This document shows positions 45,400-57,441 of a stretch of DNA of 64,000 nucleotides, piece by piece. The position numbers were made by a program, and so were the translations under genes. Source of the DNA: Vibrio spartinae (lineage in GTDB: Bacteria > Pseudomonadota > Gammaproteobacteria > Enterobacterales > Vibrionaceae); assembly GCF_024347135.1 (NCBI RefSeq), contig NZ_AP024907.1, positions 2,905,001 through 2,969,000 on the forward strand, given 5' to 3'. A model generated the notes under the pieces. It worked only from the letters and a program-made list of their open reading frames with translations, searched no databases and had not been told where the DNA came from. Numbering within the stretch: the first letter of the stretch is position 1; the number at the start of each line of letters is the position of its first letter.

Positions 45400-46158
45400 A
45401 TGTTAAACATCAAAAGCATACCTGCATTTCGCGATAATTACATCTGGCTCATCCAAAATCGAGATCAACACTGCGTAGTTGTCGATCCCGGTGATGCTGG
45501 CGTTGTCATCGACTACCTGACATCCAATCATCTGACTTTAGATGCAATCCTCATTACACACCACCATGCCGATCATGTGGGTGGCATCAGTGAGCTTGTT
45601 CGCCACTGTCCTCATGTTCATGTTGTCGGTCCGGCCAATGAAGCTATCCCCGGCATCACTCATTCCGTCTCTGGTGGTGATCAAATTGAAGTTTTCGACC
45701 ATATATTTCATATCATCGATCTAAAAGGTCATACACTGGGACATATTGGCTATTTGGGTGAATCCGAAGTTTTCTGTGGTGATACGTTGTTTTCTGCCGG
45801 ATGTGGCCGCCTGTTTGAAGGGACTGCGGAAGAGATGTGGCAGTCATTACAGAAGTTAAGAGCTTTGCCAGAAGAGACTAAGGTTTACTGTGCCCATGAA
45901 TATACAGCCAGTAATATTGCTTTTGCATTAGCCGTTGAGCCGGAAAATTCGGCACTACAGACATATCGCGATACCGTCAATCGCTTGCGTGCCCATCATC
46001 AACCCACCTTGCCAACAACGATTGGGCTAGAGAAACAAATTAACCCTTTTCTACGCCCGGAACAGGCTGAAGTGATCAAATCCGTCTCAGATAGGAACTC
46101 AGAGCTTGATCCACTCTCTGTTTTTACGGTATTACGTGAATGGAAAAATGATTTTTAA
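45400..46158 (+). CDS. gloB: Hydroxyacylglutathione hydrolase (glyoxalase II)
   Basis: GloB hydrolyses S-lactoylglutathione to D-lactate and glutathione in methylglyoxal detoxification. The 252-residue protein has the metallo-beta-lactamase signature THHHADH at 53-59, [10 protein letters not shown] and [17 protein letters not shown], and [11 protein letters not shown] near residue 165. Length is normal. It precedes mltD by 75 bases. Confidence 0.97.
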   Translation: MLNIKSIPAFRDNYIWLIQNRDQHCVVVDPGDAGVVIDYLTSNHLTLDAILITHHHADHVGGISELVRHCPHVHVVGPANEAIPGITHSVSGGDQIEVFDHIFHIIDLKGHTLGHIGYLGESEVFCGDTLFSAGCGRLFEGTAEEMWQSLQKLRALPEETKVYCAHEYTASNIAFALAVEPENSALQTYRDTVNRLRAHHQPTLPTTIGLEKQINPFLRPEQAEVIKSVSDRNSELDPLSVFTVLREWKNDF

Positions 46159-46232
46159 CACATCCTCTCTTGTCATCGTTATCCTGAGACAAGTATCATC
46201 ACGGGCTGTGTAAAAAGGGCTGTGATTAATTT

Positions 46233-47807
46233 ATGAGAATACATATCAGTTGGGTGCTAATGCTGTTAGTCACCGGATGTCAAACCACCCAACCGTTTGA
46301 ACAAACGAGTGCTTCCGAGTCGACAAACACTCCGTCTCCGGAACATTCGGAAAACGCAGCCGCAAAGCCGCCTGCAACGTTCCAGACGGCTGTCAAAGAA
46401 CAGAAAAAAACACGAACCCCACAGGAACAAGCGGACTTGTGGCAACGCATGATTATGCAGTTCAGTCTGTCAGTACCGGATAAAGCATCTGTCAAACGGT
46501 ATCGTGCTTGGTATCTCAGACATCCCAGACATTTAAAAACAGTCGCCCAAAGAGCAACACCGTTTCTCTATCTAATCACTGAAAAGATTGAACAGCGTCA
46601 TCTACCACTAGAACTCGCGCTGCTCCCCGTCGTTGAAAGCTCATTCGACGCCTTTGCCTACTCTTATGGCAGAGCCGCCGGCTTATGGCAGTTTGTGCCT
46701 TCAACCGGAAAAATATATGGTCTGAAACAAAATTTTTGGTATGACGGACGCCGAGATGTTGATGCGGCAACCGACGCAGCGTTAGATTACCTTTCCTATC
46801 TCAACAAGAAATTCAATGGCAATTGGAATCATGCGATTGCGGCCTACAATAGTGGCAGTGGCCGAGTCTCATCCGCGATTCGCAGAAACAAAAGAAAAGG
46901 GCTGCCAACCGACTTTTTCTCATTAGATTTACCGAAAGAGACCAGTAGTTATGTCCCTAAATTGCTGGCATTGGTCGATGTCATTGCCCATCATCAACAA
47001 TACGGTATTGAGCTTCCACCGATTACGAACCAACCCGTATTAGCTCGCGTTGATCCCCAGAAGCAGCTCGATCTTGCCGTTGCAGCAAAGTATGCCGGTA
47101 TCAGTGTCAGGGAACTGCAGAGCTATAATCCAGCGTTCAATCAATGGGCGACGTCACCGAATGGTCCATATCAGTTACTGCTCCCTGTCGATAAAGTCAG
47201 CGCATTTGAACAGGCAATCGAGGCCGATAACGGAAAAGGACTGAAACTGATCCGTTATCAGGTTAAGTCCGGGGATGTACTAAGTACCATTGCTCAAAAA
47301 TACAATACGACCACGAAAGTCATTCAAACCGTGAATCATCTGAATGGGATGTTGATTCGTGTCGGACAGTATCTGATGATTCCAACCTCAGTCAAAGACG
47401 AAAAAGCTTATACACTCAGTATGAGTAATCGACTGGCGAAAATTCAGTCCAGAGTCAGAGGGCAATATAAGATGACTCATCGTGTTCGCTCAGGGGAGAG
47501 TTTATGGACAATAGCCAAACACTACCATGTTTCTCATCGGTCTCTGGCAAAATGGAATGGGATGAGCCCGAAAGATCCGCTCAAAATTGGCAAATCTCTG
47601 GTGATCTGGAAAAAAGCCAGCAATGGCGCCATCATCCGAACCTTATTTTACAAGGTTCGCAATGGTGATACCCTCAGTGGCATTGCCAATAAATTCAGAA
47701 TCAGAACATCCGATATCATCAAATGGAATAGCCTGATGGGAGAAAAATACCTCCAACCCGGCCAACAGTTGAAACTATATGTCGATGTAACCAAAGTCAG
47801 CGTTTAA
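46233..47807 (+). CDS. mltD: Membrane-bound lytic murein transglycosylase D
   Basis: MltD cleaves peptidoglycan glycan strands. The 524-residue product is a lipoprotein (LMLLVTGC, Cys16), has a transglycosylase SLT domain (about 115-230) with catalytic Glu135 in LLPVVESSFDAFA and AAGLWQFVPSTGKIYGL, and three LysM repeats (about 345-390, 415-460 and 474-518) starting YQVKSGDVL, HRVRSGESL and YKVRNGDTL. It follows gloB as in E. coli. Confidence 0.96.
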   Translation: MRIHISWVLMLLVTGCQTTQPFEQTSASESTNTPSPEHSENAAAKPPATFQTAVKEQKKTRTPQEQADLWQRMIMQFSLSVPDKASVKRYRAWYLRHPRHLKTVAQRATPFLYLITEKIEQRHLPLELALLPVVESSFDAFAYSYGRAAGLWQFVPSTGKIYGLKQNFWYDGRRDVDAATDAALDYLSYLNKKFNGNWNHAIAAYNSGSGRVSSAIRRNKRKGLPTDFFSLDLPKETSSYVPKLLALVDVIAHHQQYGIELPPITNQPVLARVDPQKQLDLAVAAKYAGISVRELQSYNPAFNQWATSPNGPYQLLLPVDKVSAFEQAIEADNGKGLKLIRYQVKSGDVLSTIAQKYNTTTKVIQTVNHLNGMLIRVGQYLMIPTSVKDEKAYTLSMSNRLAKIQSRVRGQYKMTHRVRSGESLWTIAKHYHVSHRSLAKWNGMSPKDPLKIGKSLVIWKKASNGAIIRTLFYKVRNGDTLSGIANKFRIRTSDIIKWNSLMGEKYLQPGQQLKLYVDVTKVSV

Positions 47808-47816
47808 GCACAACAA

Positions 47817-47857
47817 CCGCTTTACCGGAAATTCCATGACTCCGGTAAAGCGGCTTT
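47817..47857 (+). terminator. Hairpin terminator after mltD
   Basis: A 13-base perfect stem (CCGCTTTACCGGA / TCCGGTAAAGCGG) with an 11-base loop lies 10 bases past the mltD stop. The following T-run is short (CTTTG), so strength is moderate. Confidence 0.7.
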
Positions 47858-47900
47858 GCATTGCATTACAGCCAACAAACACTAGTTCGAGAAAAATAGA

Positions 47901-48761
47901 CTACTGCGGTAAAGAGAAAGAGACCTCAATCGGATTATGATCCGAAGCGGTTGTCTGTACCACGCTGGCCTGATTCAGAATTAGCCCACGGTAAAATACA
48001 TGATCCAGCGGATGAGACAGAAACTGTTTACGCTGGTCATGAGTAAAGTCCACTTCCTGCATCGATAATGAGGCCATCAGCTGATTGACCAGTTGAATCC
48101 TCGCATCACTCCAGCTGTTGAAATCACCGGCAAACAAGATTGGGCCCTGATGAGAAGCTAGCGTCCGCGTTAGCTGCTGCAACTGCTCCTGAAACGCGTC
48201 TATCCCAAGAGAAAAATTAATGGCATGGACATTCACCACTGCCAACGTCTGTGCCAGAGGTTGACTTAACTGATAATAGGCAACCAAGGCCGATTTAGGC
48301 AGACGAATCAACGGCTCATCAGCGGTATAAGCACAAGCGGAAATGGGGAGTGGCCTCGCAATATTCATCACCCCAGCAGCCTTATTGAAGACCGAGAATG
48401 CACGGACCTGTAATGCCGACAGATTTTGTTGCATTAACCACTGATACAATGGCGAACCGAAACTTGACTCCTGAAGTAAGATCAGTTGTTTGTGTTGACT
48501 ATATTCGGTCAGTGCCGGTTCCCAATCCGAGCGATTCTCTTTATAGATATTCCAAACCAAAACATTCAACGCCCCTTGCTCGTCAATCGCAACAGCCGTG
48601 TGACGATTCTGATAGCATTGCCCGTCAACTGCCGGAGTAGATGAGATTGAAGGGACCAATGACATCAGTTGTGGTGAGTCAGGGACTTGAACAACAATCG
48701 TCGCGCCTACTCCAGAAAGGAGTAACAAGACAGCAAGGATGATCGCCAATCTTTTTTTCAT
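47901..48761 (-). CDS. Endonuclease/exonuclease/phosphatase family protein (YafD-like)
   Basis: The 286-residue protein has an N-terminal membrane anchor or signal (MKKRLAIILAVLLLLSGVGA) and an EEP fold: LNVLVWNIYKENRSDW, LILLQESS (metal-binding Glu), VNVHAINF, ILFAGDFNSWSDAR and ASDHNPIEVSF (catalytic Asp-His). The role is not known; the location near mltD and gloB corresponds to YafD in E. coli. It is probably periplasmic or membrane-anchored. Confidence 0.85.
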   Translation of the reverse strand: MKKRLAIILAVLLLLSGVGATIVVQVPDSPQLMSLVPSISSTPAVDGQCYQNRHTAVAIDEQGALNVLVWNIYKENRSDWEPALTEYSQHKQLILLQESSFGSPLYQWLMQQNLSALQVRAFSVFNKAAGVMNIARPLPISACAYTADEPLIRLPKSALVAYYQLSQPLAQTLAVVNVHAINFSLGIDAFQEQLQQLTRTLASHQGPILFAGDFNSWSDARIQLVNQLMASLSMQEVDFTHDQRKQFLSHPLDHVFYRGLILNQASVVQTTASDHNPIEVSFSLPQ

Positions 48762-48837
48762 GGTGTATTTTCCGGGAAATAATCAAAGCATAAAATGGCA
48801 GGAATAAATCAGTCGTTCATGAAAGATGTCATGAACT

Positions 48838-48864
48838 AAAGAAGGAGCCGATGGCTCCTTCTTT
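48838..48864 (-). terminator. Terminator after glnB
   Basis: GAAGGAGCC and GGCTCCTTC arms with a three-base loop sit eight bases past the glnB stop. The T-run on the minus strand is short (TTTAGTTC). Confidence 0.72.
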
Positions 48865-48871
48865 CATTCGG

Positions 48872-49219
<348 letters not shown>

Positions 49220-49456
49220 TTAAACTTTATGGGTTACAGGCATTATCAATGACCAGAAGAAAACATTCAACAATCCCTCAACTGACAAGCAATCATCGCG
49301 CCAGTATGAAATGAATGGATTAATCATATATTGTTGGCATCATCCAAACCTGCACCTGAAATTCGATTCATCCGAACCAACTTCAAACTAGCACAATGAG
49401 AGACTTGTGCAATACCATCCAACAGCATGACCTCATCCGTGACTCTTTGTGTCGGT

Positions 49457-50833
49457 TCAGACATCCCAGTTTTGACATTGATGTGCCAGTGCTGATGTGT
49501 CAGTGCTCCAAATCAGCTCATAGTCTGAACCAGAAAAGTGCTCATCGACAAATAAGCCCGCCACAGCTATCACCTGCTGCCCGCAGAGCAGAATCGGCAT
49601 TCTCCGCCGTTGCCAACTCGGAATTCGGTATTCTTGAAACAGCTTCTTCAATTTGTGTCGCCCTTTTCGCCCAACGGGAGAAGCGACCAGTCCTTCAGGA
49701 TTAAAGCTCACCCAAAGTGGCATCGACAGACAACGTTTATCCAGTCCAAACTCAACTTGTTTTTCCGTCGCGCACTCAGTTAATAAAGCACCCTTGGCTA
49801 ATGTTAGTGTGCCCAGTCCATCAGGAAGTTCAACCGGATGATTGAATTTTATCTGGCATTGCCAGTCACTGATATCCGCATAAACCGGAATATAATGGAG
49901 ATAACCGGCAAAGCGACGCACTTCATGATTGCCGATACGACAGCGCGGATTGGCATCTGATTTGGCCTGCAAGACTTGATGACTGATATGTTCAAGCTGA
50001 ACCCGGCTTGGCATCTGATGGCCGAACTGATGGAACCACATTCGTAATATCTGTGCCCGTACGGCTTCTCCACAATCTAATAGGCAACGAACCGACAAAC
50101 GATTGTCCGGCTGTAACGCAGCCTGAAAACGCTCTTGGAGTAACTCATTCAGTAAGGCTTCTTGACTGGCGCACAACTCGGCACTGCGTTGTACTGCTTG
50201 CGGGAAATGGGGCCAGCGCTCGACCAACAAGGGCATCACCTCGTGGCGAAGAAAATTCCGGTCAAAGCGAGTATCCTGATTACTCTCATCTTCAACCCAG
50301 CTTAATTGATGCGTATTGGCATATGCCTCAATCTCTGCTCTGGCGCAATGCAATAACGGACGGATCAACCGCCCCTGATGAAATGGCATCGATGCCGCCA
50401 TCCCCGATAACCCTTTCGGGCCACTTCCCCGCTTGAGAGCCAGCAGAAAGGTTTCCAGTTGATCATCACGATGTTGTCCGGTCAGTAGCAGATCCCCCTC
50501 ATCGATATAATGCTCTAATGCCTGATATCTTGCCTGACGGGCAGCCGCTTCCAAACCTTTACCTTGAGTATCGCACTGGATATATGCCACCTGAAAAGGC
50601 AGCCCTTCTTCAGCACACCACTCGCGGCAACGTTCAACCCATCGTTCAGCAAATGAGCTCAGTCCGTGATGGACATGCACCGCCATCGCCGGACATTGCT
50701 TATCCCGCACATAGCGAGCCAATAGGTGAAGCAAGACACGCGAATCAATACCGCCACTCAATGCCAGAATACATCGAGCCTGCGGTGATTGAATATGGGT
50801 GGTCATAAACTGAGAAAAATCGTGATAAAGCAT
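49457..50833 (-). CDS. tilS: tRNA(Ile)-lysidine synthase
   Basis: TilS modifies the wobble C34 of tRNA-Ile(CAU) to lysidine so that it reads AUA. The 458-residue product has the PP-loop SGGIDS at 26-31, a VHVHHGLSSFAERW segment, and LIRPLLHCARAEIEAY. The TilS C-terminal domain (about 370-445, with PVGRKGRHKLKKLFQEYRIP) is present. It follows accA by 184 bases that hold a terminator. Confidence 0.95.
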   Translation of the reverse strand: MLYHDFSQFMTTHIQSPQARCILALSGGIDSRVLLHLLARYVRDKQCPAMAVHVHHGLSSFAERWVERCREWCAEEGLPFQVAYIQCDTQGKGLEAAARQARYQALEHYIDEGDLLLTGQHRDDQLETFLLALKRGSGPKGLSGMAASMPFHQGRLIRPLLHCARAEIEAYANTHQLSWVEDESNQDTRFDRNFLRHEVMPLLVERWPHFPQAVQRSAELCASQEALLNELLQERFQAALQPDNRLSVRCLLDCGEAVRAQILRMWFHQFGHQMPSRVQLEHISHQVLQAKSDANPRCRIGNHEVRRFAGYLHYIPVYADISDWQCQIKFNHPVELPDGLGTLTLAKGALLTECATEKQVEFGLDKRCLSMPLWVSFNPEGLVASPVGRKGRHKLKKLFQEYRIPSWQRRRMPILLCGQQVIAVAGLFVDEHFSGSDYELIWSTDTSALAHQCQNWDV

Positions 50834-50934
50834 CGAGGTCGCATTTCAAAAAATCGCTGGAGGATGTCAGTTTACCTTGGCCCTTTGCTGGTGGAAACCT
50901 GAATTGGCCTCAGTGAGATAACGACGAGTAAACG

Positions 50935-50963
50935 AAAGGGAGATCCAATCCGGATCTCCCTTT
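50935..50963 (-). terminator. Terminator after accA
   Basis: AAAGGGAGATCC and GGATCTCCCTTT arms with a five-base loop lie 55 bases past the accA stop. Flanking A and T residues permit use on either strand. Confidence 0.82.
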
Positions 50964-51017
50964 CAATCGCAATCAATATGCCGGTACAACACCATACATT
51001 TGTACCGTCAATTGAGC

Positions 51018-51977
51018 TTAACAATAACCGTAGTTCATGAGTCGCTGATAGCGGCGATCTAATAAACCATCCTGCTCAAATTGAACCAATTCCTGAAGCT
51101 GTCGTTGCAACGTCGCTTTCATTTGCTGTGCGATTTGCTGATGATCACTATGCGCCCCACCTAAGGGTTCTTCGATAACATCATCAATCAATCCCAGCTC
51201 TTTCAATCGTGGTGCGGTTAATCCCATTGCCTCCGCTGCTTGAGGTGCTTTATCCGAGTCACGCCACAAAATAGAAGCACAGCCTTCAGGAGAAATAACC
51301 GCGTAGGTTGAGTATTGCAACATGTTGACATAATCCCCAACACTGATAGCCAAAGCGCCACCGGAGCCCCCTTCACCAACCACATTACAAATAATCGGCA
51401 CTTTCAAACTGGACATCACTTTCAGATTGGTCGCGATCGCTTCTGATTGTCCGCGCTCTTCAGCACCGACACCGGGATAAGCACCAGCCGTATCGATAAA
51501 CGTAATAATCGGCATGTTAAAACGCTCCGCCATTTTCATCAGACGCAGCGCTTTACGATAACCTTCAGGTTTTGGCATCCCAAAGTTACGCTTCACCTTT
51601 TCCCGGGTTTCACGGCCTTTCTGATGACCAATGATCATCACTGGCTGACCATCCAAACGCGCCATTCCACCAACAATTGCTTTATCATCAGCATAAGCAC
51701 GATCACCAGACAATTCATCAAAATCTGTAAAGATATGTTTGATATAGTCCAACGTATACGGACGCTGAGGATGACGAGCTAATTGAGCAACTTGCCACGC
51801 ACCTAAATCACTGAAGATTTTTTTCTTCAGTTCGATGCTTTTATTTTCTAGCTGTTCAATCTCTTTATCGAGATCAACTGAGGTACTCCCGCCATGACGA
51901 GAGACATCTCGCAACGCTTCAATTTTCGCTTCAAGTTCTGCAATTGGTTTTTCAAATTCTAGAAAATTCAGGCTCAT
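51018..51977 (-). CDS. accA: Acetyl-CoA carboxylase carboxyltransferase subunit alpha
   Basis: AccA and AccD transfer the carboxyl group from biotin to acetyl-CoA, the first step of fatty acid synthesis. The 319-residue protein has the family sequence [40 protein letters not shown] and [20 protein letters not shown]. Length is normal. It follows dnaE by 44 bases on the same strand, as in E. coli. Confidence 0.97.
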   Translation of the reverse strand: MSLNFLEFEKPIAELEAKIEALRDVSRHGGSTSVDLDKEIEQLENKSIELKKKIFSDLGAWQVAQLARHPQRPYTLDYIKHIFTDFDELSGDRAYADDKAIVGGMARLDGQPVMIIGHQKGRETREKVKRNFGMPKPEGYRKALRLMKMAERFNMPIITFIDTAGAYPGVGAEERGQSEAIATNLKVMSSLKVPIICNVVGEGGSGGALAISVGDYVNMLQYSTYAVISPEGCASILWRDSDKAPQAAEAMGLTAPRLKELGLIDDVIEEPLGGAHSDHQQIAQQMKATLQRQLQELVQFEQDGLLDRRYQRLMNYGYC

Positions 51978-52021
51978 TTACCGATCCTTTTTGACTCAGC
52001 TTTCTTTATTTTCAGCTGAAT

Positions 52022-55000
52022 TTAGTTAAATTCGAGTTCAACTTGGCCGGGGCCAAGCAATTGTTTCAGTTCATCCAGCAATGTATCGTTCGGCGTCACT
52101 CGCCATTCTGTACCCAAGGTCAATTTCGCTCTGGCATCAACCCGTTGATAATAAATATGTATTGGTACACTGCCGGAACGGTGAGGTTCCAGAATACGGC
52201 TGAAACGCTCAAAAAATGGTTCATCAATCTGTGTTTGAGTGATTGATAAAGACAAACTCTTTGCATATTTTTCTCGTGATGAATCTAAATCCATCACTTC
52301 GCGGACGGTCATTTTAAGCCCACCATTGAAATCATCAAAGCTGACCTGTCCGCTTAAGATCAGAATTTTATCTTTTTCCAGCAACTCTGCATATTGTTCC
52401 AGCGCATCGGAGAACAACATGGCTTCTAACCGACCGGAACGATCATCCAATGTTAATATCCCAATTCGTGAGCCTCGCTTCGTCGTCATCACCCGTGCGG
52501 CAATCACCAAGCCCGCCACTTTTAATGATTGGTCGCGTCGTGTTGGCGTCACATCCTTTAATCGACAATCCGTATAATAATTGAGTTCCTTCAGATACGC
52601 ATTCACAGGGTGCCCGGTTAAATAAAGCCCCAGCGTATCTCTTTCGCCTTCAAGCCAAACCTTTTCCGGCCATGACGGCACTTGGATATACCGTTGTTCT
52701 ACCGCTTCCGGCGCATCGGTTAATACACCAAACATATCCGTTTGACCAAATGATTCAGCCTGACGATGTTGGCTGGCCGCTTTGACCGCATCACTCAGAG
52801 AAGCCATCATTGCTGCGCGATGTGGTCCAAGACGATCGAGCGCACCGGCATAGATTAGTTTCTCAATAACACGCTTATTCACCCGTTTAAGATCAACACG
52901 CGCACAAAAATCAAATAAATCTTTAAAATGCCCGCCAGCATTACGGGCTTCGAGAATAGCATCAATCGGACCTTCACCGACCCCTTTTATCGCCCCGATG
53001 CCGTACACGATAGCGCCCTGATCATCGACATTAAACCGATAAAGGCCTGAATTAATATCAGGCGGTAGCACAGTCAGGTTCATGCGGATACACTCATCGA
53101 CCAGACCGACCACTTTTTCGGTATTGTCCATATCCGCAGTCATCACCGCGGCCATAAACTCCGCTGGATAGTGCGTTTTCAACCATAACGTCTGATATGA
53201 TACGAGAGCATACGCTGCCGAATGCGACTTGTTAAACCCATAACCGGCAAATTTCTCTACCAAGTCAAAAATTTTCATTGCAAGTTCGCCATCAATACCG
53301 TTATTGATCGCACCTTGCTCGAAGATCGCCCGCTGCTTCGCCATTTCCTCAGGCTTCTTTTTCCCCATTGCGCGGCGCAACATATCTGCACCACCCAAAG
53401 TGTAGCCAGCCAAAACCTGAGCGATTTGCATGACCTGTTCCTGATAAAGAATAATGCCATACGTTGGCTCAAGAATCTCTTTGAGCGATTCGTGTTGCCA
53501 TTTTTCATCAGGATAAGAGAGCGGTTCGCGCCCATGCTTCCGGTCGATAAAGTTATCGACCATCCCTGACTGCAAAGGACCGGGACGGAACAACGCCACC
53601 AATGCAATAATATCTTCGAAACTGTCCGGCTGAAGTCGTTTAATCAGATCTTTCATCCCGCGCGATTCGAGCTGGAACACCGCGGTTGTTTCTGAGTTTT
53701 GCAAGTTCCGAAATGATTGTGGGTCAACAAGCGGAATCGCTTCGATACGAACCGGTGGTTCTCCTTGCTTTTCTAATCGTGGATTGATCAGACCAAGCGC
53801 CCAGTCGATAATCGTCAGTGTACGCAGCCCCAAAAAGTCAAACTTCACCAGTCCCGCAGTCTCGACATCATTTTTATCGAACTGAGTGACCGGGTAGTGA
53901 CCTTCCGGATCACAATAGATGGGGGAAAAATCGGTAATCGTCGTCGGTGAAATCACCACCCCACCCGCATGTTTACCCGCATTTCGGGTACATCCCTCCA
54001 GAATGCGACACTTGTCGATCAGCTCTTTGACTTCTTCATCGACATCATAGAGTTCTTGCAGCGCTGGCTCAGCTTTAAACGCTTTTTCCAGAGTCATCCC
54101 CGGATCGGGCGGCACCAGTTTGGAAATACGATCGACGAATCCAAATGGATGCCCCAAGACCCGTCCCACATCACGAATCACGGCTTTTGCTGCCATGGTA
54201 CCGAAAGTAATGATCTGAGAAACGGCATCTCTTCCGTACATCTCAGCGACGTGTTCGATCACTCGGTCACGCTTATCCATACAGAAATCAACATCAAAGT
54301 CGGGCATTGAGACCCGTTCCGGATTAAGAAAACGTTCGAAAAGCAGATCGTATTCCAACGGATCCAAATCGGTAATTTTCAGGGCATAGGCCACCAAAGA
54401 ACCGGCACCAGACCCCCGACCGGGTCCCACCGGAATATCATTATCTTTAGACCATTGGATAAACTCCATGACGATCAAGAAATAACCGGGAAAACCCATT
54501 TGGTTGATGACATCAAGTTCAATCTGCAAACGCTCATCATAGGCAGGACGCTGTTGCGCTCTGACTTGCGGATCAGGAAAGAGAAATTCGAGTCGTTCTT
54601 CGAGTCCTTCCTGTGACTTTTTCACTAAAAAGTCATCAATATTCATCCCTTCCGTGGGGAAGTTCGGTAAGAAATACTCGCCTAACCGCACCGTCACATT
54701 ACAGCGCTTGGCAATTTCAACTGTATTTCCCAGTGCTTCGGGGATGTCTTTGAACAGCTCACACATTTCATCTTCACTACGAAGATATTGCTGCTCACTA
54801 TAGTGTTTGGGTCTGCGAGGATCCTCGAGCGTGTAACCATCATGAATCGCCACTCGAATTTCATGCGCATCAAATAGATCCCGGCTTAAAAAGACAACTT
54901 CATTGGTCGCCACAACTGGTAAGTCATATTGTCCTGCCAGTTCTATGGCAAAATGCAAGTAGGTTTCTTCGTCAAGACGCCCTGTTCGGGTTAATTCAAG

Positions 55001-55501
55001 ATAAAAACGGTCGGGGAAATGAGTTTGATAAAAATCGACATACTGCTCAACCAGTTTCTGGTTGCCTTTGAGTAAAGCCTGTCCAATATCACCATTTTTA
55101 CCGCCAGACAGGACGATTAAACCTTCCGAATGTTCAGCCAGCCATTCCTGATCGATCACCGGGTGGTGCTGAATATGCCCACGAAGATAGGCTTGTGAGA
55201 TGAGCCAAGTCAGATTCTTGTAGCCAGTATTATTTGCTGCCAACAACGTCAGATGAGTCAGATCATCACCGAATGCTTGCGAACGTACTAAAAAATCTGC
55301 ACCGATAATCGGCTTTACGCCACAATTATGCGCCGTACTGTAAAATTTCACTAAACCACATAGGTTTGTGAAATCGGTTAACGCCATCGCCGGCATTCCC
55401 ATCTCTGCAACCTTCTTGACTAAAGGAGGCACTTTCGACAGCCCATCAATCATAGAATAATCACTATGAATTCTGAGATGGATAAATTTAGGGTCAGACA
55501 T
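52022..55501 (-). CDS. dnaE: DNA polymerase III alpha subunit
   Basis: DnaE is the replicative polymerase. The 1159-residue protein starts with a PHP domain ([19 protein letters not shown]), has the palm motif [13 protein letters not shown] with two catalytic Asp, and [16 protein letters not shown] with the third region. HhH, OB-fold and tau-binding regions fill the C-terminus. It lies between rnhB (81 bases) and accA, matching the E. coli rnhB-dnaE-accA order. Confidence 0.98.
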   Translation of the reverse strand: MSDPKFIHLRIHSDYSMIDGLSKVPPLVKKVAEMGMPAMALTDFTNLCGLVKFYSTAHNCGVKPIIGADFLVRSQAFGDDLTHLTLLAANNTGYKNLTWLISQAYLRGHIQHHPVIDQEWLAEHSEGLIVLSGGKNGDIGQALLKGNQKLVEQYVDFYQTHFPDRFYLELTRTGRLDEETYLHFAIELAGQYDLPVVATNEVVFLSRDLFDAHEIRVAIHDGYTLEDPRRPKHYSEQQYLRSEDEMCELFKDIPEALGNTVEIAKRCNVTVRLGEYFLPNFPTEGMNIDDFLVKKSQEGLEERLEFLFPDPQVRAQQRPAYDERLQIELDVINQMGFPGYFLIVMEFIQWSKDNDIPVGPGRGSGAGSLVAYALKITDLDPLEYDLLFERFLNPERVSMPDFDVDFCMDKRDRVIEHVAEMYGRDAVSQIITFGTMAAKAVIRDVGRVLGHPFGFVDRISKLVPPDPGMTLEKAFKAEPALQELYDVDEEVKELIDKCRILEGCTRNAGKHAGGVVISPTTITDFSPIYCDPEGHYPVTQFDKNDVETAGLVKFDFLGLRTLTIIDWALGLINPRLEKQGEPPVRIEAIPLVDPQSFRNLQNSETTAVFQLESRGMKDLIKRLQPDSFEDIIALVALFRPGPLQSGMVDNFIDRKHGREPLSYPDEKWQHESLKEILEPTYGIILYQEQVMQIAQVLAGYTLGGADMLRRAMGKKKPEEMAKQRAIFEQGAINNGIDGELAMKIFDLVEKFAGYGFNKSHSAAYALVSYQTLWLKTHYPAEFMAAVMTADMDNTEKVVGLVDECIRMNLTVLPPDINSGLYRFNVDDQGAIVYGIGAIKGVGEGPIDAILEARNAGGHFKDLFDFCARVDLKRVNKRVIEKLIYAGALDRLGPHRAAMMASLSDAVKAASQHRQAESFGQTDMFGVLTDAPEAVEQRYIQVPSWPEKVWLEGERDTLGLYLTGHPVNAYLKELNYYTDCRLKDVTPTRRDQSLKVAGLVIAARVMTTKRGSRIGILTLDDRSGRLEAMLFSDALEQYAELLEKDKILILSGQVSFDDFNGGLKMTVREVMDLDSSREKYAKSLSLSITQTQIDEPFFERFSRILEPHRSGSVPIHIYYQRVDARAKLTLGTEWRVTPNDTLLDELKQLLGPGQVELEFN

Positions 55502-55582
55502 GTTGATGAATATCCTGTTCAGAAACGGTAAAAAACCACCGTCTCCGTCTGTAAAAACGTGATAACCAAATATTGTACGTGA

Positions 55583-56197
55583 TTATCTATCTAAGTCCAA
55601 AATACGTCGTACAGGCTTGAAACTTCTGCGATGCGTATCAATCACACCATAATGTTCAATCGCTTCCAGGTGCGCTTTGGTCGGGTAGCCTTTATGCTGT
55701 GCAAATCCATAGTTTGGATATTGCTGATCTAATCGCACCATTTCCTGATCTCGGGTTACTTTTGCCAAAATCGAAGCGGCACTAATTTCGGCGACTCGCA
55801 GATCGCCTTTGACAACAGCCGCAGCAGGGACCGATAAGGACGGAATCCGATTACCATCGACCAGAACAAACTCAGCCGCAACAGGCAGTGCATGAACGGC
55901 TCGCTGCATTGCGACCATGGTTGCTTGTAAGATATTCATCTGATCGATTTCTTGTGCAGAGCAACGCCCAATCGCCCACGCAATTGCTTTTTCCTGAATT
56001 TCAGGGAAAAGTGCCAATCGTTTCTTTTCAGATAATTTCTTCGAGTCGGTTAAACCCGAAATCGGTCGGGCCGGATCTAAAATGACCGCGGCTGTCACGA
56101 CATCGCCAACGAGCGGCCCGCGACCAACCTCATCCACCCCGGCAAAACGCTGGTAACCGAGCGGGTATTCAAAAGGAGGGAATTCAATGTTAGCCAT
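55583..56197 (-). CDS. rnhB: Ribonuclease HII
   Basis: RNase HII removes single ribonucleotides from DNA. The 204-residue product has [15 protein letters not shown] with metal-binding Asp22 and Glu23, and [10 protein letters not shown] with the next Asp. Conserved [15 protein letters not shown] ends the domain. The ATG directly abuts the lpxB stop, so it is translated after it. Confidence 0.96.
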   Translation of the reverse strand: MANIEFPPFEYPLGYQRFAGVDEVGRGPLVGDVVTAAVILDPARPISGLTDSKKLSEKKRLALFPEIQEKAIAWAIGRCSAQEIDQMNILQATMVAMQRAVHALPVAAEFVLVDGNRIPSLSVPAAAVVKGDLRVAEISAASILAKVTRDQEMVRLDQQYPNYGFAQHKGYPTKAHLEAIEHYGVIDTHRRSFKPVRRILDLDR

Positions 56198-57349
56198 TCA
56201 CAATCGCTCTATCAGGTTTAAAACTGCGTTAGCTGCCTGTTTGTCTGCATCTTTTCGGATCAACTGGTGAATTTCTGTGAACTTGCTTTGCATCAAACGA
56301 TTATCACCATCAAATAAAACACAGACTTCTCGGTATAAATTTTCCACCGTACATTCGTCTAACAATAATTCTTTTACGATCTCTTCGTCGACAAGAATAT
56401 TCGGTAACGAAACATATTTTGTTTTTACCAAGCGCTTCACTAAGAAATTGGTCACCGTATTAAATCGATAACCGACCACCATAGGGCGATTCACCAACAT
56501 ACATTCTAACGCCACCGTCCCAGAGGCAAGCAGCACAGCATCCGCTGCAGTAATCACTGTCCTTGCCGTACCGTTAACCAGCACAAAATCTAATTCAGGC
56601 GCAATGTCCTGCCACACGGCTTCAAATTGTTCACGTCGTTTATCGTTCACTAGCGCCACAACAAACCCTAAATCGGGATAGCGCTGACGAAGTTTCCGAC
56701 AAGTTTCAATAAAAGGGCGACATAGCATTTTCAGTTCGCTGCCCCGACTACCGGGAAGCACGGCTAACCAACGTTTTCCACTATCTAGCCCCAGAGTTGC
56801 CCGAGCTTCGTTTTTATCCGAAGACAGAGGAATTGCATCCGCTAATGTATGGCCGATAAATTCACACGGTACGTTAAACCGATCATAAAAAGCTTTCTCA
56901 AACGGAAGAAATGCCAAGACCAGATTTGTTGCCTGAGCAATCTTATAGATGCGTTTTTGGCGCCATGCCCAAACGGAAGGACTCACATAATGAACGGTGG
57001 TGATACCGGCATCTTTCAAATTACGCTCCAAACGCAAGTTGAAATCCGGTGCATCAATACCGATAAAAACGTCAAGGTCAGCATCTTTAAAGTAACGAAC
57101 GAGGTGAGATTTTATCTTAAAAAGACGAGGTAATCGCCCTAAGACCTCAGCTAACCCCATAACGGCAAGTTCTTCCATATCAAATAAAGATTCACACCCC
57201 AATGCTTTCATTTTCGGGCCAGCGATTCCCACAAAATGAGCATCAGGATATTGTTCCCGAATCGCTTTGATCAATCCTTCACCCAGCGTATCACCTGATA
57301 ACTCACCGACCACGATGCCAATCTTGAGCGGCTTACTTTTATCCAACAT
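56198..57349 (-). CDS. lpxB: Lipid-A-disaccharide synthase
   Basis: LpxB joins UDP-2,3-diacylglucosamine and lipid X into the lipid A disaccharide. The start at 57349 (MLDKSKPLKIGIVVGELSGD) gives 383 residues, like the E. coli protein. Two further in-frame ATGs upstream (57379, 57364) have no better signal, so the start is uncertain. SVWAWRQKRIYKIAQATNLV and LPGSRGSELKMLC are family signatures. A terminator lies in the 92 bases between lpxA and this start. Confidence 0.94.
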   Translation of the reverse strand: MLDKSKPLKIGIVVGELSGDTLGEGLIKAIREQYPDAHFVGIAGPKMKALGCESLFDMEELAVMGLAEVLGRLPRLFKIKSHLVRYFKDADLDVFIGIDAPDFNLRLERNLKDAGITTVHYVSPSVWAWRQKRIYKIAQATNLVLAFLPFEKAFYDRFNVPCEFIGHTLADAIPLSSDKNEARATLGLDSGKRWLAVLPGSRGSELKMLCRPFIETCRKLRQRYPDLGFVVALVNDKRREQFEAVWQDIAPELDFVLVNGTARTVITAADAVLLASGTVALECMLVNRPMVVGYRFNTVTNFLVKRLVKTKYVSLPNILVDEEIVKELLLDECTVENLYREVCVLFDGDNRLMQSKFTEIHQLIRKDADKQAANAVLNLIERL

Positions 57350-57392
57350 TATCGACTTTGAATCCATAATAGACTGCATTGATGAACCAACA

Positions 57393-57425
57393 AAAAAAGA
57401 TCGCTCAATTCAAAGCGATCTTTTG
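57393..57425 (-). terminator. Intrinsic terminator between lpxA and lpxB
   Basis: On the minus strand an 11-base stem (AAAAGATCGCT / AGCGATCTTTT) with an eight-base loop is followed by TTT. It sits 17 bases past the lpxA stop and 44 bases before lpxB. An intrinsic terminator inside this normally cotranscribed set is notable. Confidence 0.82.
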
Positions 57426-57441
57426 GATAGTTGTGCACAAA

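Noticed and set aside
45481..45540. Possible sigma-54 sites elsewhere in the housekeeping region
   Set aside because: No GCAA-N5-GTGCCA pattern with correct spacing was found upstream of any non-flagellar gene, including glnB.
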